Part shown: in pieces, positions 37,277-45,775 of the stretch
How positions within the stretch are numbered: the stretch's first letter is position 1
Layout: every line of letters begins with the position of its first letter
Origin: Caulobacter zeae
Lineage (GTDB): Bacteria; Pseudomonadota; Alphaproteobacteria; Caulobacterales; Caulobacteraceae
Direction: 5' to 3'
Length of the DNA stretch: 64,000 bases
Assembly: GCF_002858925.1 (NCBI RefSeq)
Contig: NZ_PJRS01000011.1
Coordinates: 62,001-126,000 of the forward strand
Notes under the pieces: model-generated
The model's database searches: none
Told to the model about the DNA's origin: nothing
What the model saw: the letters and a program-made list of their open reading frames with translations, nothing else
Program-made: the position numbers and the translations under genes

Positions 37277-39070
37277 CTAGGCGCCCTCGCTGACCGCGTT
37301 CAGCCGGGCATAGACCCCGCCAGCGGCCTTGAGGTCGGCGTGGCGGCCTTCCTCGACAACGCGGCCGTTCTGGAACACCAGGATCCGGTCGGCGCCGCGC
37401 ACGGTCGACAGGCGGTGGGCGATGACGATCGTCGTGCGGCCCTGCATCAGGGCCTCGGCGGCTTCCTGCACCAGGGCCTCGGTCTCGACGTCGAGCGACG
37501 AGGTGGCCTCGTCCAGAACCAGGATCGGGGCGTCGGTCAGGAAGGCGCGGGCGATGGCCACGCGCTGGCGCTCGCCGCCCGACAGCTTGATGCCGCGCTC
37601 GCCGACCAGGGTGTCGTAGCCATGCGGCAGCTTGAGGATGAAGTCGTGGGCGCGGGCCTTCTTGGCGGCTTCCACGACCTGGTCGAAGGTCGCGTCGGGG
37701 CGGCCGTAGGCGATGTTGTCGAGCAGGGAGCGGTGGAACAGGGCCGGGTCCTGCGGCACCACGGCGATGGCGCGGCGCAGGGACCCTTGCGTCACCCGGG
37801 CCACGTCCTGGCCGTCGATCAGGATCCGTCCGCCTTGCAGGTCGTGCAGGCGCTGGATCAGCTTGACGAAGGTCGACTTGCCCGAGCCCGTGGGGCCCAC
37901 CAGCGCCACCTTCTCGCCCGGCGCGATGTCCAGCGAGAAGCGGTCGTACAGCGGCGCGCCGGCGTTGCGGTAGGCGAAGGTCACGCCCTGGAAGGCGATC
38001 TCGCCGGGGCCGGGGACGAAGTCGGGCGCGCCCGCCTGGTCGGCGATCTGCGGCGACAGCGTGGCCCAGGCGGCGGCGTCCTCGCTGTCGTCCAGGCCCT
38101 TCTGCAGCATGCGGATGTTCTCGCCCATGTTGCGCAGATAGCCGCTCATCAGGAGGAAGGCGGTGATGGCGAAGGCGACGTCGCCGGGGCCGGCCTGGCC
38201 TTGCAGCCAGCTCCAGACCATCGCGCCCGACAGGCCCGCCTGTAGGACCACCAGCAGCAGGTTCTGGCCCAGCCAGACGTCGGTGAAGCGGTTCCAGGTG
38301 ACCATCACCGCGTCGCGCCAGGCGGCGGTGACCTGGGCCAGGCGCTCGGTCTCGCGGCCTTCCGCGCCGAAGGCCTTGACGGTCGGGTTGGAGGTCACGG
38401 CGTCGGCCAGGGCCCCGCCGATGGCGGAATCCAGGGCGTTGGACTTCAGGTTGGACGGGCGGACATAGCGCTCGGTGATCCACAGGTTCACCGCCAGGTA
38501 CAGCACCACCACGACCAGCGAGATGGCGCCGGCCAGGGGCTGGCGCACCAGCATCATCACTGACAGGCCGACCAGCACGATCAGGCTGGGCACGAGCCAG
38601 ATGGTGAAGGCGTCGGTGACGCTGTCATAGCCCCACATGGCGCGGGTCAGCTTACGCACCGTGGCGCCGGCGAAGCTGTCGGCGTGCCAGTCGGACGAGA
38701 AGGCTTGGACGCGGGCGAAGCCCTCGTTGGTCATCTCTTCCATGTTGCGGGCGGCCAGCGGAATCCAGAACCGGTGCGCGACGTTACGGATCAACGAGAA
38801 GGCCAGGTAGACGCCGACGAAGGCCGCCCAGGCGCCCCAGGCCTGGTCCTTGTGGCCGGCGGCGACCACGTCGATCAGCTTGCCCGAGGCCCACGGCAAA
38901 GCGAGGTCGAAGGCCACCGCCACCAGGGTCAGGCTCACGCCGGCGGCGAAGATCGCTTTGCGGCGCAGCCAGAACCGCGCCAGGAAGCCCAGCACCTGGC
39001 CGTTGGACAGCGCCCGGCGCTTGCCGCCGCCCCCGTCCCCCTGGTCGTCCGTGTCGTCGAAATCGCTCAT
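37277..39070 (-). CDS. ABC exporter, fused membrane and ATPase domains
   Basis: A protein of 597 residues with an acidic/Gly-rich N-terminus, six membrane helices (about 40-320) and a C-terminal ATPase. Walker A is GPTGSGKST, the signature LSGGERQR, Walker B ILVLDEATSSLD, and switch His IAHRLS. It resembles multidrug or lipid exporters of the type I group (the Atm1/MsbA class). There is no adjacent partner gene to name the substrate. A tandem gap with two repeats separates it from the VOC gene. Confidence 0.9.
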   Translation of the reverse strand: MSDFDDTDDQGDGGGGKRRALSNGQVLGFLARFWLRRKAIFAAGVSLTLVAVAFDLALPWASGKLIDVVAAGHKDQAWGAWAAFVGVYLAFSLIRNVAHRFWIPLAARNMEEMTNEGFARVQAFSSDWHADSFAGATVRKLTRAMWGYDSVTDAFTIWLVPSLIVLVGLSVMMLVRQPLAGAISLVVVVLYLAVNLWITERYVRPSNLKSNALDSAIGGALADAVTSNPTVKAFGAEGRETERLAQVTAAWRDAVMVTWNRFTDVWLGQNLLLVVLQAGLSGAMVWSWLQGQAGPGDVAFAITAFLLMSGYLRNMGENIRMLQKGLDDSEDAAAWATLSPQIADQAGAPDFVPGPGEIAFQGVTFAYRNAGAPLYDRFSLDIAPGEKVALVGPTGSGKSTFVKLIQRLHDLQGGRILIDGQDVARVTQGSLRRAIAVVPQDPALFHRSLLDNIAYGRPDATFDQVVEAAKKARAHDFILKLPHGYDTLVGERGIKLSGGERQRVAIARAFLTDAPILVLDEATSSLDVETEALVQEAAEALMQGRTTIVIAHRLSTVRGADRILVFQNGRVVEEGRHADLKAAGGVYARLNAVSEGA

Positions 39071-39146
39071 GGGCGGCTAGATAGGCCTGTTGCGGCCGAT
39101 AAGGAACGTCCTGCCGACAGGCTGCTGCCAGGAATTGGCGGTGGGG

Positions 39147-39300
39147 GCCTTGCCCCTCCCCCGCTCGCGGGGGAGGGGGACCGCGAAGCGGTGGAGGGGG
39201 CGGGACTGGGCGCCGTGCCGGCCGTCGCCCCCTCCGTCACGGCGCTTATAGCGCCGCGCCACCTCCCCCGTTTTACGGGGGAGGTGCAGGGAGGCGGCCC
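39147..39300. repeat. Intergenic palindromic repeat, family D
   Basis: Facing arms GCCCCTCCCCCGCTCGCGGGGGAGGGG and ACCTCCCCCGTTTTACGGGGGAGGTG (ending about 39287), each self-pairing. Inner stems include ACCGC-GAA-GCGGT and GGCGC-TTATA-GCGCC. Tandem minus gap between VOC and ABC exporter genes. Confidence 0.75.
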
Positions 39301-39339
39301 GAAGCGACTGACTACGGCCAACTCTACGAAAGCTGAGAC

Positions 39340-39435
39340 CGTCCCCCCCGGCCCTCCGGGCCACCTCCCCCAGAGGGGGAGGATTTATCGCCGTGAATGC
39401 TCCCCCTCAGGGGGAGCTGCCGCGGAGCGACTGAG
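39340..39435. repeat. Intergenic palindromic repeat, family B, partial copies
   Basis: The right-hand part of family B (CCCCCCCGGCCCTCCGGGCC then ACCTCCCCCAGAGGGGGAGG) followed by CTCCCCCTCAGGGGGAGCTG and GCCGCGGAGCGACTGAGGGG. Directly adjacent to the family D element. Confidence 0.75.
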
Positions 39436-39438
39436 GGG

Positions 39439-39792
39439 TCACTCGAACCCGGTGGCGCTCCAGACGGCCAGTTCGTTGCCGGCCGGGTCGATGAAGTGGA
39501 AGCGGCGACCGCCGGGGAATTCGAAGATCGGCTTCACCACCACGCCGCCGGCGGCGACCACCTTGGCCTCCATGGCTTCGAGGTCGTTGGCGTAGAGGAT
39601 GACCAGCGGCTTGGCCGGCTCTTCGGTGATGTCGCCCACGAAGCCGCCGTCGGCGCCCTGGCCCTCGAAGGCGGTGTAGCCGGGGCCGTAGTCGGTGAAG
39701 CTCCAGCCGAAGGCGGCGGCGTAGAAGGCCTTGGTCGCCGGCAGCTCGCCGCCCGCCCATTCGATGTAGTCGATCTTGCCGTCTTCGCGCAT
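39439..39792 (-). CDS. VOC-superfamily protein (glyoxalase/bleomycin-resistance fold)
   Basis: A protein of 117 residues with a single VOC module: IDYIEWAGGELPATKAFYAAAFGWSF at the start and GRRFHFIDPAGNELAVWS at the end, a typical paired beta-alpha-beta motif. ATG at 39792 has GAGGAG upstream. VOC proteins bind a metal and act as lyases, dioxygenases or binding proteins; the substrate here is unknown. Confidence 0.88.
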   Translation of the reverse strand: MREDGKIDYIEWAGGELPATKAFYAAAFGWSFTDYGPGYTAFEGQGADGGFVGDITEEPAKPLVILYANDLEAMEAKVVAAGGVVVKPIFEFPGGRRFHFIDPAGNELAVWSATGFE

Positions 39793-39835
39793 GGGCGTGC
39801 TCCTCGAAATGTTCTTATTATGTTCTAGGTGGGGC

Positions 39836-40495
39836 TCAGGGCAGAGTCCAGACGCTGGTGCGCTTGATCGCCAGGTCTTCCAGCTCGCGGGTGGTGGGCA
39901 CTTGGTACTCGGCCAGCTTTTCCAGGCCGTCCTTGGGGAAGTAGGTGCGGCCCGGATCGCCGACCAGCACCGTGGCCCCGGCCGCGCGGCCCTTCCCCAG
40001 CCAGGCCATGACGGCGGCCGCCATCGGCCCCTCGTAGCAGATGTCGCCGGCCAGCAGCACGTCGGCCGGCGGCGGCGGGGCGTCGAGCAGGTTGGCGTCG
40101 GTGAAGGCGATCTCGACGCCGTTGGCCGCCGCGTTCATGGCCACGGCCGCCTCGCAGAAGACGTCGATGTCGGCCGCCAGCACGCTTTTGGCGCCCGCCT
40201 TCATCGCCGCCACCGCGACGATGCCTGAGCCGGTGGCGAAGTCGATCACGGTCTTGCCGCGCACGATTTCGGGGTGGTCCAGAACATAGCGCGCCAGGGC
40301 CTGGCCGCCCGCCCAGGCGAAGGCCCAGAACGGCGGCGGCAGGCCGATCTCTTCCAGCGCCTCTTCCGTCAGCTTCCACAGCGGCGTGATCTCGTCGGCC
40401 AGGTGCAGCACCAATTCCGGCGCGTGCGGCGTGGGCAGCAGGCGGGTGTTCTCGGCGATGAAGGCCCGGCGGCCTTCCAGGGTCTGGACGATCAT
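39836..40495 (-). CDS. Class I methyltransferase, ETF-beta-Lys methyltransferase-like
   Basis: A protein of 219 residues from ATG at 40495. The SAM-binding motif is VIDFATGSGIVAVAAMKAGA, with an acidic residue in AADID. The N-terminal segment FIAENTRLLPTPHAPELVLHLADE and PFWAFAWAGGQALARYVLD is characteristic of the METTL20/ETFBKMT group, whose bacterial members methylate Lys of electron-transfer flavoprotein beta and ribosomal protein L7/L12 (family knowledge). No ETF gene is adjacent. Confidence 0.85.
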   Translation of the reverse strand: MIVQTLEGRRAFIAENTRLLPTPHAPELVLHLADEITPLWKLTEEALEEIGLPPPFWAFAWAGGQALARYVLDHPEIVRGKTVIDFATGSGIVAVAAMKAGAKSVLAADIDVFCEAAVAMNAAANGVEIAFTDANLLDAPPPPADVLLAGDICYEGPMAAAVMAWLGKGRAAGATVLVGDPGRTYFPKDGLEKLAEYQVPTTRELEDLAIKRTSVWTLP

Positions 40496-40551
40496 GGGGC
40501 GGGTTAGAGCATTGGTGCGGCGGCCAGACCAGTAGGGCGCCAACCTATCCG

Positions 40552-40685
40552 CCCGTCATTCCCGCCCTTGTGGCGGGAACCCCTGGTTCCGCTCGCACGC
40601 GAGGCGCCAGCGGATCGCCTGCGATCCGCCACATCTGCCCTTGCGGCTTATGGAGGGGTTCCCGCCACAAGGGCGGGAATGACGG
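40552..40685. repeat. Intergenic palindromic repeat, family A, copy 3
   Basis: Arms CCCGTCATTCCCGCCCTTGT and the inverted GGGCGGGAATGACGGG; centre hairpin CGGATCGC-CT-GCGATCCG (40611-40628). Tandem minus gap between the methyltransferase and desaturase genes. Confidence 0.85.
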
Positions 40686-40697
40686 GAAAATATAGGG

Positions 40698-41657
40698 TCA
40701 GGCCGCCTTCCCGGACGCCGCCTTCAGCACCGTCAGATAGCCCGGCGCGGTCAGCATGCCCTCGGTCAGCCCCTTTTCCCGCAGCAGCCGGTGGGCGCGG
40801 GGCAGGTTCCAGCAGGGCACGTGCATGAACAGGTGGTGCTCGGCGTGGAAATTGACGTGGTAGGGCGCGACCAGGGCGCGTTCGAGCCAGTTGGCGCGGG
40901 TGGTGCGGGCGTGGCGGAACGGGTCGGGCTCGTCCTTGGCCACCAGGGCGTGCTCGGCGATGTTGCGCAGGCGGGTGACGAGCGGGAACCAGGTGGCCAT
41001 CGGCACGATCCAGAGCGCCAGCCAGGCCCACCACAGGCCCGCGGCGCTCAACACCACGAGCATGGCCAGGTTGATCAGCAGGAACCGCTTCTGGCCCGCC
41101 GCCGCGCGGGCGAAGATCGCGCCGGGGGCCTGGCCGTGGCCGCGCTGCTTCAGGCCGGCGATGATTGGTCCCAGCCGCTGCTTGAAGAAGGTCTGGCCCG
41201 TGAGGTCGCGGACGATCTTGCGGCGCAGCGAGGCGCGGGTGGTCGGGAACGGCGCCGACAGCACGAGGTCGGGGTCTTCCGCCTGCTGGGCGAACTTGTG
41301 GTGGGTCAGGTGGTAGGGGCGGTAGCTGCTGAGCGAAGCGCCCAGGGGCGCGGCGCACAGCCACTCGCCCAGCCAGTCGTTGAGCTTGAGGTTGGGGTGC
41401 AGGCCGCCATGCGCGGTCTCGTGCATCAGGATCGCCAGGCCCAGCTGCCGCGCGCCGATCAGCATGACCGCCACGAGATAGGTCAGCGGGTTGGGCCAGA
41501 TCACGAAGAGGGCGCCGGCCGCCAGGATCACGCCCCAGGCGTGGGCGACCATGGCGATCCCGCGCCAGGACGAGCGCGCCGACAGGCGAGCCCATTCCTC
41601 GGGCGCGAACAGCTCCTGCGGCTTGATGCGGGCGGCGACGGCCATGGAACGGATCAT
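40698..41657 (-). CDS. Membrane fatty acid desaturase
   Basis: A protein of 319 residues with four or so membrane helices and the three His boxes of diiron desaturases: HETAHGG (near residue 79), HLTHH (near 117) and HAEHH (near 273). It introduces double bonds into fatty acyl chains using oxygen. Start at 41657 or the nearby ATG at 41645. The acyl substrate and position are unknown. Divergent from the small LprI-like gene. Confidence 0.9.
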   Translation of the reverse strand: MIRSMAVAARIKPQELFAPEEWARLSARSSWRGIAMVAHAWGVILAAGALFVIWPNPLTYLVAVMLIGARQLGLAILMHETAHGGLHPNLKLNDWLGEWLCAAPLGASLSSYRPYHLTHHKFAQQAEDPDLVLSAPFPTTRASLRRKIVRDLTGQTFFKQRLGPIIAGLKQRGHGQAPGAIFARAAAGQKRFLLINLAMLVVLSAAGLWWAWLALWIVPMATWFPLVTRLRNIAEHALVAKDEPDPFRHARTTRANWLERALVAPYHVNFHAEHHLFMHVPCWNLPRAHRLLREKGLTEGMLTAPGYLTVLKAASGKAA

Positions 41658-41719
41658 CGCACATTCAGGTTCTGGCCGACAGAATGCCGTTAGGTCAGGT
41701 CTGTTTCCGGAGAGTTTTC

Positions 41720-42061
41720 ATGCGCTTGCTCGTCGCCGCCGCCCTTGTCTCGCTTGGTCTCGCCGGTGGCGCCCACGCGGCCAGCTTCGACTGCGCCAAG
41801 GCCAGGCGGGCCGACGAGCGGGCGATCTGCGCGGACCGGGGGCTCGACAACAAGGACGTGCGGATGAGCGTGCTCTACGACATCAACAAGCGCACCATGG
41901 GCATGGGCGCGCGCGGGGCGCTGATGGACGGCCAGCAGGCCTGGCTGAACGACCGCGCGAACTGCAAGGCCAACCGCGCCTGCCTGAACCGGGCCTACGA
42001 CCGCCGACTGGGCGAGCTGGAGCGGTCGATGGAGCGGATCTATCGGGCGGGACCGTTCTAG
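41720..42061 (+). CDS. Secreted LprI-type (DUF1311) small protein
   Basis: A protein of 113 residues; ATG at 41720 has GGAGA upstream and gives a signal peptide ending near GGAHA. The mature part has four Cys (SFDCAKARRADERAIC, NCKANRACLN) likely forming two disulfides, matching the lysozyme-inhibitor LprI/DUF1311 family. It is periplasmic; inhibition of lysozyme is known for some relatives only. Confidence 0.88.
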   Translation: MRLLVAAALVSLGLAGGAHAASFDCAKARRADERAICADRGLDNKDVRMSVLYDINKRTMGMGARGALMDGQQAWLNDRANCKANRACLNRAYDRRLGELERSMERIYRAGPF

Positions 42062-42062
42062 G

Positions 42063-42262
42063 AGCCTCCCCCTGTGGGGGAGGCGATCGCGCAGCGATCG
42101 GTGGGGGGAGTGGCTGCGAAGTCGGCCGACGCCTCGAAAGCTGAGAAGCCCCCCTCCGGCCCTCCGGGCCACCTCCCCCAGAGGGGGAGGATTTCTTGGC
42201 GCCGGCGCTCCTTGAAGATGCTCCCCCTCTGGGGGAGCTGTCGGCAAAGCCGACTGAGGGGC
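42063..42262. repeat. Intergenic palindromic repeat, family B, copy 2 plus tail
   Basis: A full family B unit (CCTCCCCCTGTGGGGGAGG, stem CGATCGC-GCA-GCGATCG, stem GGCCC-TCC-GGGCC) followed by CTCCCCCTCTGGGGGAGCTG and GTCGGC-AAA-GCCGAC. Convergent gap between the LprI-like gene and ubiA. Confidence 0.85.
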
Positions 42263-42268
42263 CTTCCC

Positions 42269-43195
42269 TCAGAACCCCGCCGGGCTCCACAGCCCCGCCA
42301 CCAGGGCCAGGACCAGGATCGCGCCGGCCTGGGCGTTGGACTTGAAGATCTTCAGCGCGCCGGGGCCGTCGTCGACGCGCACGGCCACGGCCTGGCGCGA
42401 CAGGTGCAGGCCGAAGAGGCCCAGCAGCGGCAGGAACAGCGGCCCCAGGCCCCCGACCCATGCGGCGGCCAGCGCCAGCACGAAGGCCAGGACGTAGAAC
42501 ACCGCCACGCCCTCGCGGACCTTGGCGCCCAGGCGCCGGGTCGACGACTTCACCCCGGCCAGGGCGTCGTCCTCGATGTCCTGGATGGCGTAGATCGTGT
42601 CGTAGCCCAGGGTCCAGAAGATGCCCGAGGCGTAGAGCAGGGCGGCCGACCACGACAGGGTGTGGGTGGCGGCGGCGTAGCCCAGGAGGGTGCCCCAGTT
42701 GAAGGTCAGGCCCAGCCATGCCTGCGGCCACCAGGTGATGCGCTTCATGAACGGATAGCCGGCCACCAGCAGCAGCGAGGCCACGCCCAGGCCGATGGCG
42801 ACCCAGCCCAGGCAGATCAGAATGAGGAAACTCGTCAGGCTGCATCCCACCAGGAACAGCCAGGCCTGCTTGACGGTGATCAGGCCGGCCGGGATCGGGC
42901 GCAGGGCGGTGCGGGCCACCTGGGCGTCGAAGTCGCGGTCGACGATGTCGTTGAAGGCGCAGCCGGCCGCCCGCATCAGCGCCGCCCCCACGAAGAAGGC
43001 GATCAGCAGCCAGGGATTGGGCAGCTGGCCCTGCTCGGCCGCCGCCAGGGCGATGCCCTGCCAGCCGGGCAGCATCAAGAGCCAGATGCCGGCCGGACGG
43101 TCGAACCGCCCCAGCTTCAGCCAGGGACGCAAGGACACGGGCGCGTAGCGGTCGACCCAGTTGGCGGCGGCGGCGTCGGGCAGGATGGCGGTCAT
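42269..43195 (-). CDS. ubiA: 4-hydroxybenzoate polyprenyltransferase
   Basis: A membrane protein of 308 residues with about eight or nine helices and the two Asp-rich motifs NDIVDRDFD and DTIYAIQDIEDD that bind magnesium and the polyprenyl diphosphate. It attaches the polyprenyl tail to 4-hydroxybenzoate, the step before UbiD. A normal start ATG at 43195. It lies near, but is not in one operon with, ubiD (33730). Confidence 0.95.
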   Translation of the reverse strand: MTAILPDAAAANWVDRYAPVSLRPWLKLGRFDRPAGIWLLMLPGWQGIALAAAEQGQLPNPWLLIAFFVGAALMRAAGCAFNDIVDRDFDAQVARTALRPIPAGLITVKQAWLFLVGCSLTSFLILICLGWVAIGLGVASLLLVAGYPFMKRITWWPQAWLGLTFNWGTLLGYAAATHTLSWSAALLYASGIFWTLGYDTIYAIQDIEDDALAGVKSSTRRLGAKVREGVAVFYVLAFVLALAAAWVGGLGPLFLPLLGLFGLHLSRQAVAVRVDDGPGALKIFKSNAQAGAILVLALVAGLWSPAGF

Positions 43196-43298
43196 GGCGG
43201 AGGCTTAGCGCCCACCGATGGCGCTCTGCAACCTGTCGCGCGCCGGGCGGATCGGCTAAGGGTCGATACAAGCTCAACCATGTGGAGATCGCGAGCCC

Positions 43299-43757
43299 AT
43301 GTCGCCCTGTACCGGCCTTGTCCTGCGTGCGCCGCTGCACGGCGATCCCGTCGTCGAGACGGCCTTGCTGGCGGTGCGCGACCGGCTGCTGAAGGCCAGC
43401 GTGAACTGGGCCAGCGTCCGCGACGACCAGGTCGTCTTCCGCCAGACCTACTTCCCCACGGCCGGGCGGCCTGGAGGGATCGGCGGCGGGCTGTTCAGGG
43501 GCTTCAAGCGGGGCGTGATCAGCATCGAGCCAGAGCGGGGCGAGACGAGCCTTGTCCTGCGCCTGCACCGGATGTGGTCCGGCGAGTTGCTGGGGCTCGT
43601 GGGTTTTCCCGTCATGGTCTGGTTCTCCAGTCGCGAGCTCGCGCCGTTCGCGGCGGGATTCTCGCTGCTCCTCTTGGCCCTGGTCCTGATCGGGGTCGGC
43701 GTCAGGCGGGTACGGATGCAGCGCTGGCTGGAGGCGACGGTGAACCAGCTTCCATAG
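43299..43757 (+). CDS. Unrecognised small membrane protein
   Basis: A protein of 152 residues. The N-terminal 95 residues are soluble ([20 protein letters not shown] start), followed by two adjacent helices (about 96-112 and 118-136) and a short basic tail. No motif is recognised. It is divergent from ubiA and 91 bases upstream of the catalase gene on the same strand. A real gene is likely because of its codon pattern and membrane helices, but it could be lineage-specific. Confidence 0.65.
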   Translation: MSPCTGLVLRAPLHGDPVVETALLAVRDRLLKASVNWASVRDDQVVFRQTYFPTAGRPGGIGGGLFRGFKRGVISIEPERGETSLVLRLHRMWSGELLGLVGFPVMVWFSSRELAPFAAGFSLLLLALVLIGVGVRRVRMQRWLEATVNQLP

Positions 43758-43848
43758 ACAATTTCGATTTCGACGCAAAAAACGAACGATTAGATCAATA
43801 GATCCATCTGCGGCACCTTCAGGGTCAAGGCATGACCAAGAGGCGCAG
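43758..43848 (+). promoter_or_regulatory. AT-rich promoter region of the catalase gene
   Basis: This 91-bp stretch is far more AT-rich than its surroundings (AATTTCGATTTCG, CAAAAAACGAACGATTAGATC). The near-dyad GATTAGATCAATAGATC (43787-43803) resembles OxyR-type ATAG-based half sites, but not closely enough to be sure. Confidence 0.35.
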
Positions 43849-45309
43849 ATGACCCGAGACACCCTGACCACCACGGCCGGCGCGCCCGTCGCGGACAACC
43901 AGAACAGCCTGTCGGCCGGCCCGCGCGGTCCTCTGCTGATGCAGGACTACCAACTGATCGAGAAGCTGGCGCACCAGAACCGCGAGCGCATCCCCGAGCG
44001 TGTCGTGCACGCCAAGGGCTCGGCGGCCTACGGCACGCTGACCATCACCCACGACATCAGCCGCTACACCAAGGCCAAGGCCCTGCAGCCGGGCGCCCGA
44101 TCCGAGGTGCTGCTGCGTTTTTCCACCGTGGCCGGCGAGCGCGGCGCGGCCGACGCCGAGCGCGACGTGCGCGGTTTCGCCCTGAAGGTCTACACCGACG
44201 AGGGCAACTGGGATCTGGTGGGCAACAACACCCCGGTGTTCTTCATCCGCGACCCGCTGAAGTTCCCCGACTTCATCCGCACCCAGAAGCGCCACCCGGT
44301 GTCGAACCTGCGCTCGCCGACGGCGATGTGGGACTTCTGGAGCCTGAGCCCCGAGAGCCTGCACCAGGTGACGATCCTGTTCTCGGACCGCGGCCTGCCG
44401 CAGGGCTATCGCCACATGCACGGCTTCGGCAGTCACACCTACAGCTTCATCAACGCCGCCAATGAGCGGGTGTGGGTGAAGTTCCACTTCAAGTCCCAGC
44501 AGGGCGTCCGCACCTGGACCAACGAAGAGGGCAATGCGGTGATCGCGGGCGACCGCGAGAGCGCCCAGCGCGACCTGTTCGAGGCCATCGAGGGCGGCGA
44601 ATACCCCCGCTGGTCCCTGAAGGTGCAGATCATGACCGAGGCCCAGGCGCGCGAGACGGCCTTCGACCCGTTCGACCTGACCAAGGTGTGGCCCCATGCC
44701 GACTTCCCGCTGATCGAGGTCGGCGTGCTGGAGCTGAACCGCAATCCGGACAACTATTTCGCCGAGGTCGAGCAGAGCTCGTTCTCGCCGTCGAACATCG
44801 TGCCCGGGATCGGCTTCTCGCCCGACAGGGTGCTGCAAGGCCGGCTGTTCGCCTATGCCGACGCGCACCGCTACCGGGTGGGCACGCACTACGAGGCGCT
44901 GCCGGTCAATCGTCCGCGCTGCCCGGTGAACCACTACCACGCCGACGGCGCCATGCGCTTCGACGCGCCGAAGCGGACGCAGGCCTGGTACGAGCCCAGC
45001 AGCTTCGGCGGGCCGGTGCAGGAGCCGTCCGCGGCCGAGCCGCCGCTGCCGCTGTACGGCGACGCCGACCGGTTCGATCACCGAGCGGGCAATGACGACT
45101 ACGCCCAGCCGGGGGCCCTCTTCCGGCTGATGAGCCCGACCCAGCAGGCCCAGCTGTTCGGCAACATCGCCGCGGCCATGCAGGGCGTGCCGGAAGCGAT
45201 CGTGCGTCGCCAGCTGGTCCACTTCCACCGCGCCGACCCGGCCTATGCCGCCGGAGTCGCTTCGAGACTGGGGATCGCGTTCGACGCGGCCCCCATCGCC
45301 GCCGAGTAG
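43849..45309 (+). CDS. katA: Monofunctional haem catalase
   Basis: A protein of 486 residues, the small-subunit length. The catalytic His54 (ERVVHAKG), Asn in VGNNTPVFF near 126-127 and the proximal Tyr in [14 protein letters not shown] are all present. It breaks down hydrogen peroxide in the cytoplasm, since no signal peptide is seen. AGAGG precedes the ATG. A strong 13-bp hairpin follows, then a small membrane gene on the same strand. Confidence 0.95.
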   Translation: MTRDTLTTTAGAPVADNQNSLSAGPRGPLLMQDYQLIEKLAHQNRERIPERVVHAKGSAAYGTLTITHDISRYTKAKALQPGARSEVLLRFSTVAGERGAADAERDVRGFALKVYTDEGNWDLVGNNTPVFFIRDPLKFPDFIRTQKRHPVSNLRSPTAMWDFWSLSPESLHQVTILFSDRGLPQGYRHMHGFGSHTYSFINAANERVWVKFHFKSQQGVRTWTNEEGNAVIAGDRESAQRDLFEAIEGGEYPRWSLKVQIMTEAQARETAFDPFDLTKVWPHADFPLIEVGVLELNRNPDNYFAEVEQSSFSPSNIVPGIGFSPDRVLQGRLFAYADAHRYRVGTHYEALPVNRPRCPVNHYHADGAMRFDAPKRTQAWYEPSSFGGPVQEPSAAEPPLPLYGDADRFDHRAGNDDYAQPGALFRLMSPTQQAQLFGNIAAAMQGVPEAIVRRQLVHFHRADPAYAAGVASRLGIAFDAAPIAAE

Positions 45310-45327
45310 ACGCTCGCTCGGCGGCCC

Positions 45328-45368
45328 GAGGAGGACCGCCACCCGCCCAGCCCCCGGCGGTCCTCCTC
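45328..45368 (+). other. Strong 13-bp hairpin between catalase and the next gene
   Basis: GAGGAGGACCGCC (45328-45340) pairs perfectly with GGCGGTCCTCCTC (45356-45368) across a 15-base loop. There is no T run, so it may protect the catalase mRNA 3' end or reduce read-through into the 85-residue gene, rather than being a simple terminator. Confidence 0.6.
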
Positions 45369-45391
45369 CACCCCATGAAAGGAGACATCCG

Positions 45392-45649
45392 ATGACCCGT
45401 CCCGACCCGATCTCGAACCGCATCGCCGGCTACGGCCTGCTGGCCCTGGGCCTGGCGGCGGGCGTCGTCCTGCCGCATCCGGCCACCACGGCCCTGTGGT
45501 CGGCCTCGGCCCGGGCGTTCCGCCGCGCTGGCGACGAGGCGATGGTCTCGCGCCTGCTGTCGACGACGAAGTTCGGGCCGCGGATCCGCCGTGGCCTGAA
45601 GCGGCCGACGGCGGGGATGCTGTATTATGGAAGGGCGGGGTTGGCTTGA
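45392..45649 (+). CDS. Small predicted membrane protein downstream of catalase
   Basis: A protein of 85 residues; ATG at 45392 has a perfect AAAGGAGA upstream. One helix (about residues 11-28, GYGLLALGLAAGVVLPHP) is followed by a basic tail with FRRAGDEAMVSRLLSTTK. No family is recognised. Its position suggests co-transcription with catalase and perhaps an oxidative stress role, which is inference only. Confidence 0.65.
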   Translation: MTRPDPISNRIAGYGLLALGLAAGVVLPHPATTALWSASARAFRRAGDEAMVSRLLSTTKFGPRIRRGLKRPTAGMLYYGRAGLA

Positions 45650-45659
45650 CGCCTGCGCA

Positions 45660-45775
45660 GGCCCCCTCAGTCGCTCCGCGACAGCTCCCCCAGAGGGGGA
45701 GCATCTTCTTGGCTCGGCGTCGTTAGATCCTCCCCCCTTTGGGGGAGGTGGCCCGGAGGGCCGGAGGGGGTCAGA
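45660..45775. repeat. Intergenic palindromic repeat, family B, copy 4
   Basis: CCCCCTCAGTCGC-TCC-GCGAC with AGCTCCCCCAGAGGGGGAGC, then CCTCCCCCCTTTGGGGGAGG and GGCCC-GGA-GGGCC. Convergent gap between the 85-residue gene and the NAD-binding protein. Confidence 0.8.

Noticed and set aside
43758-43848. Definite OxyR site upstream of catalase
   Set aside because: Only one weak near-dyad is seen; the spacing of four ATAG-type half sites is not met, so it is kept as a promoter region only.
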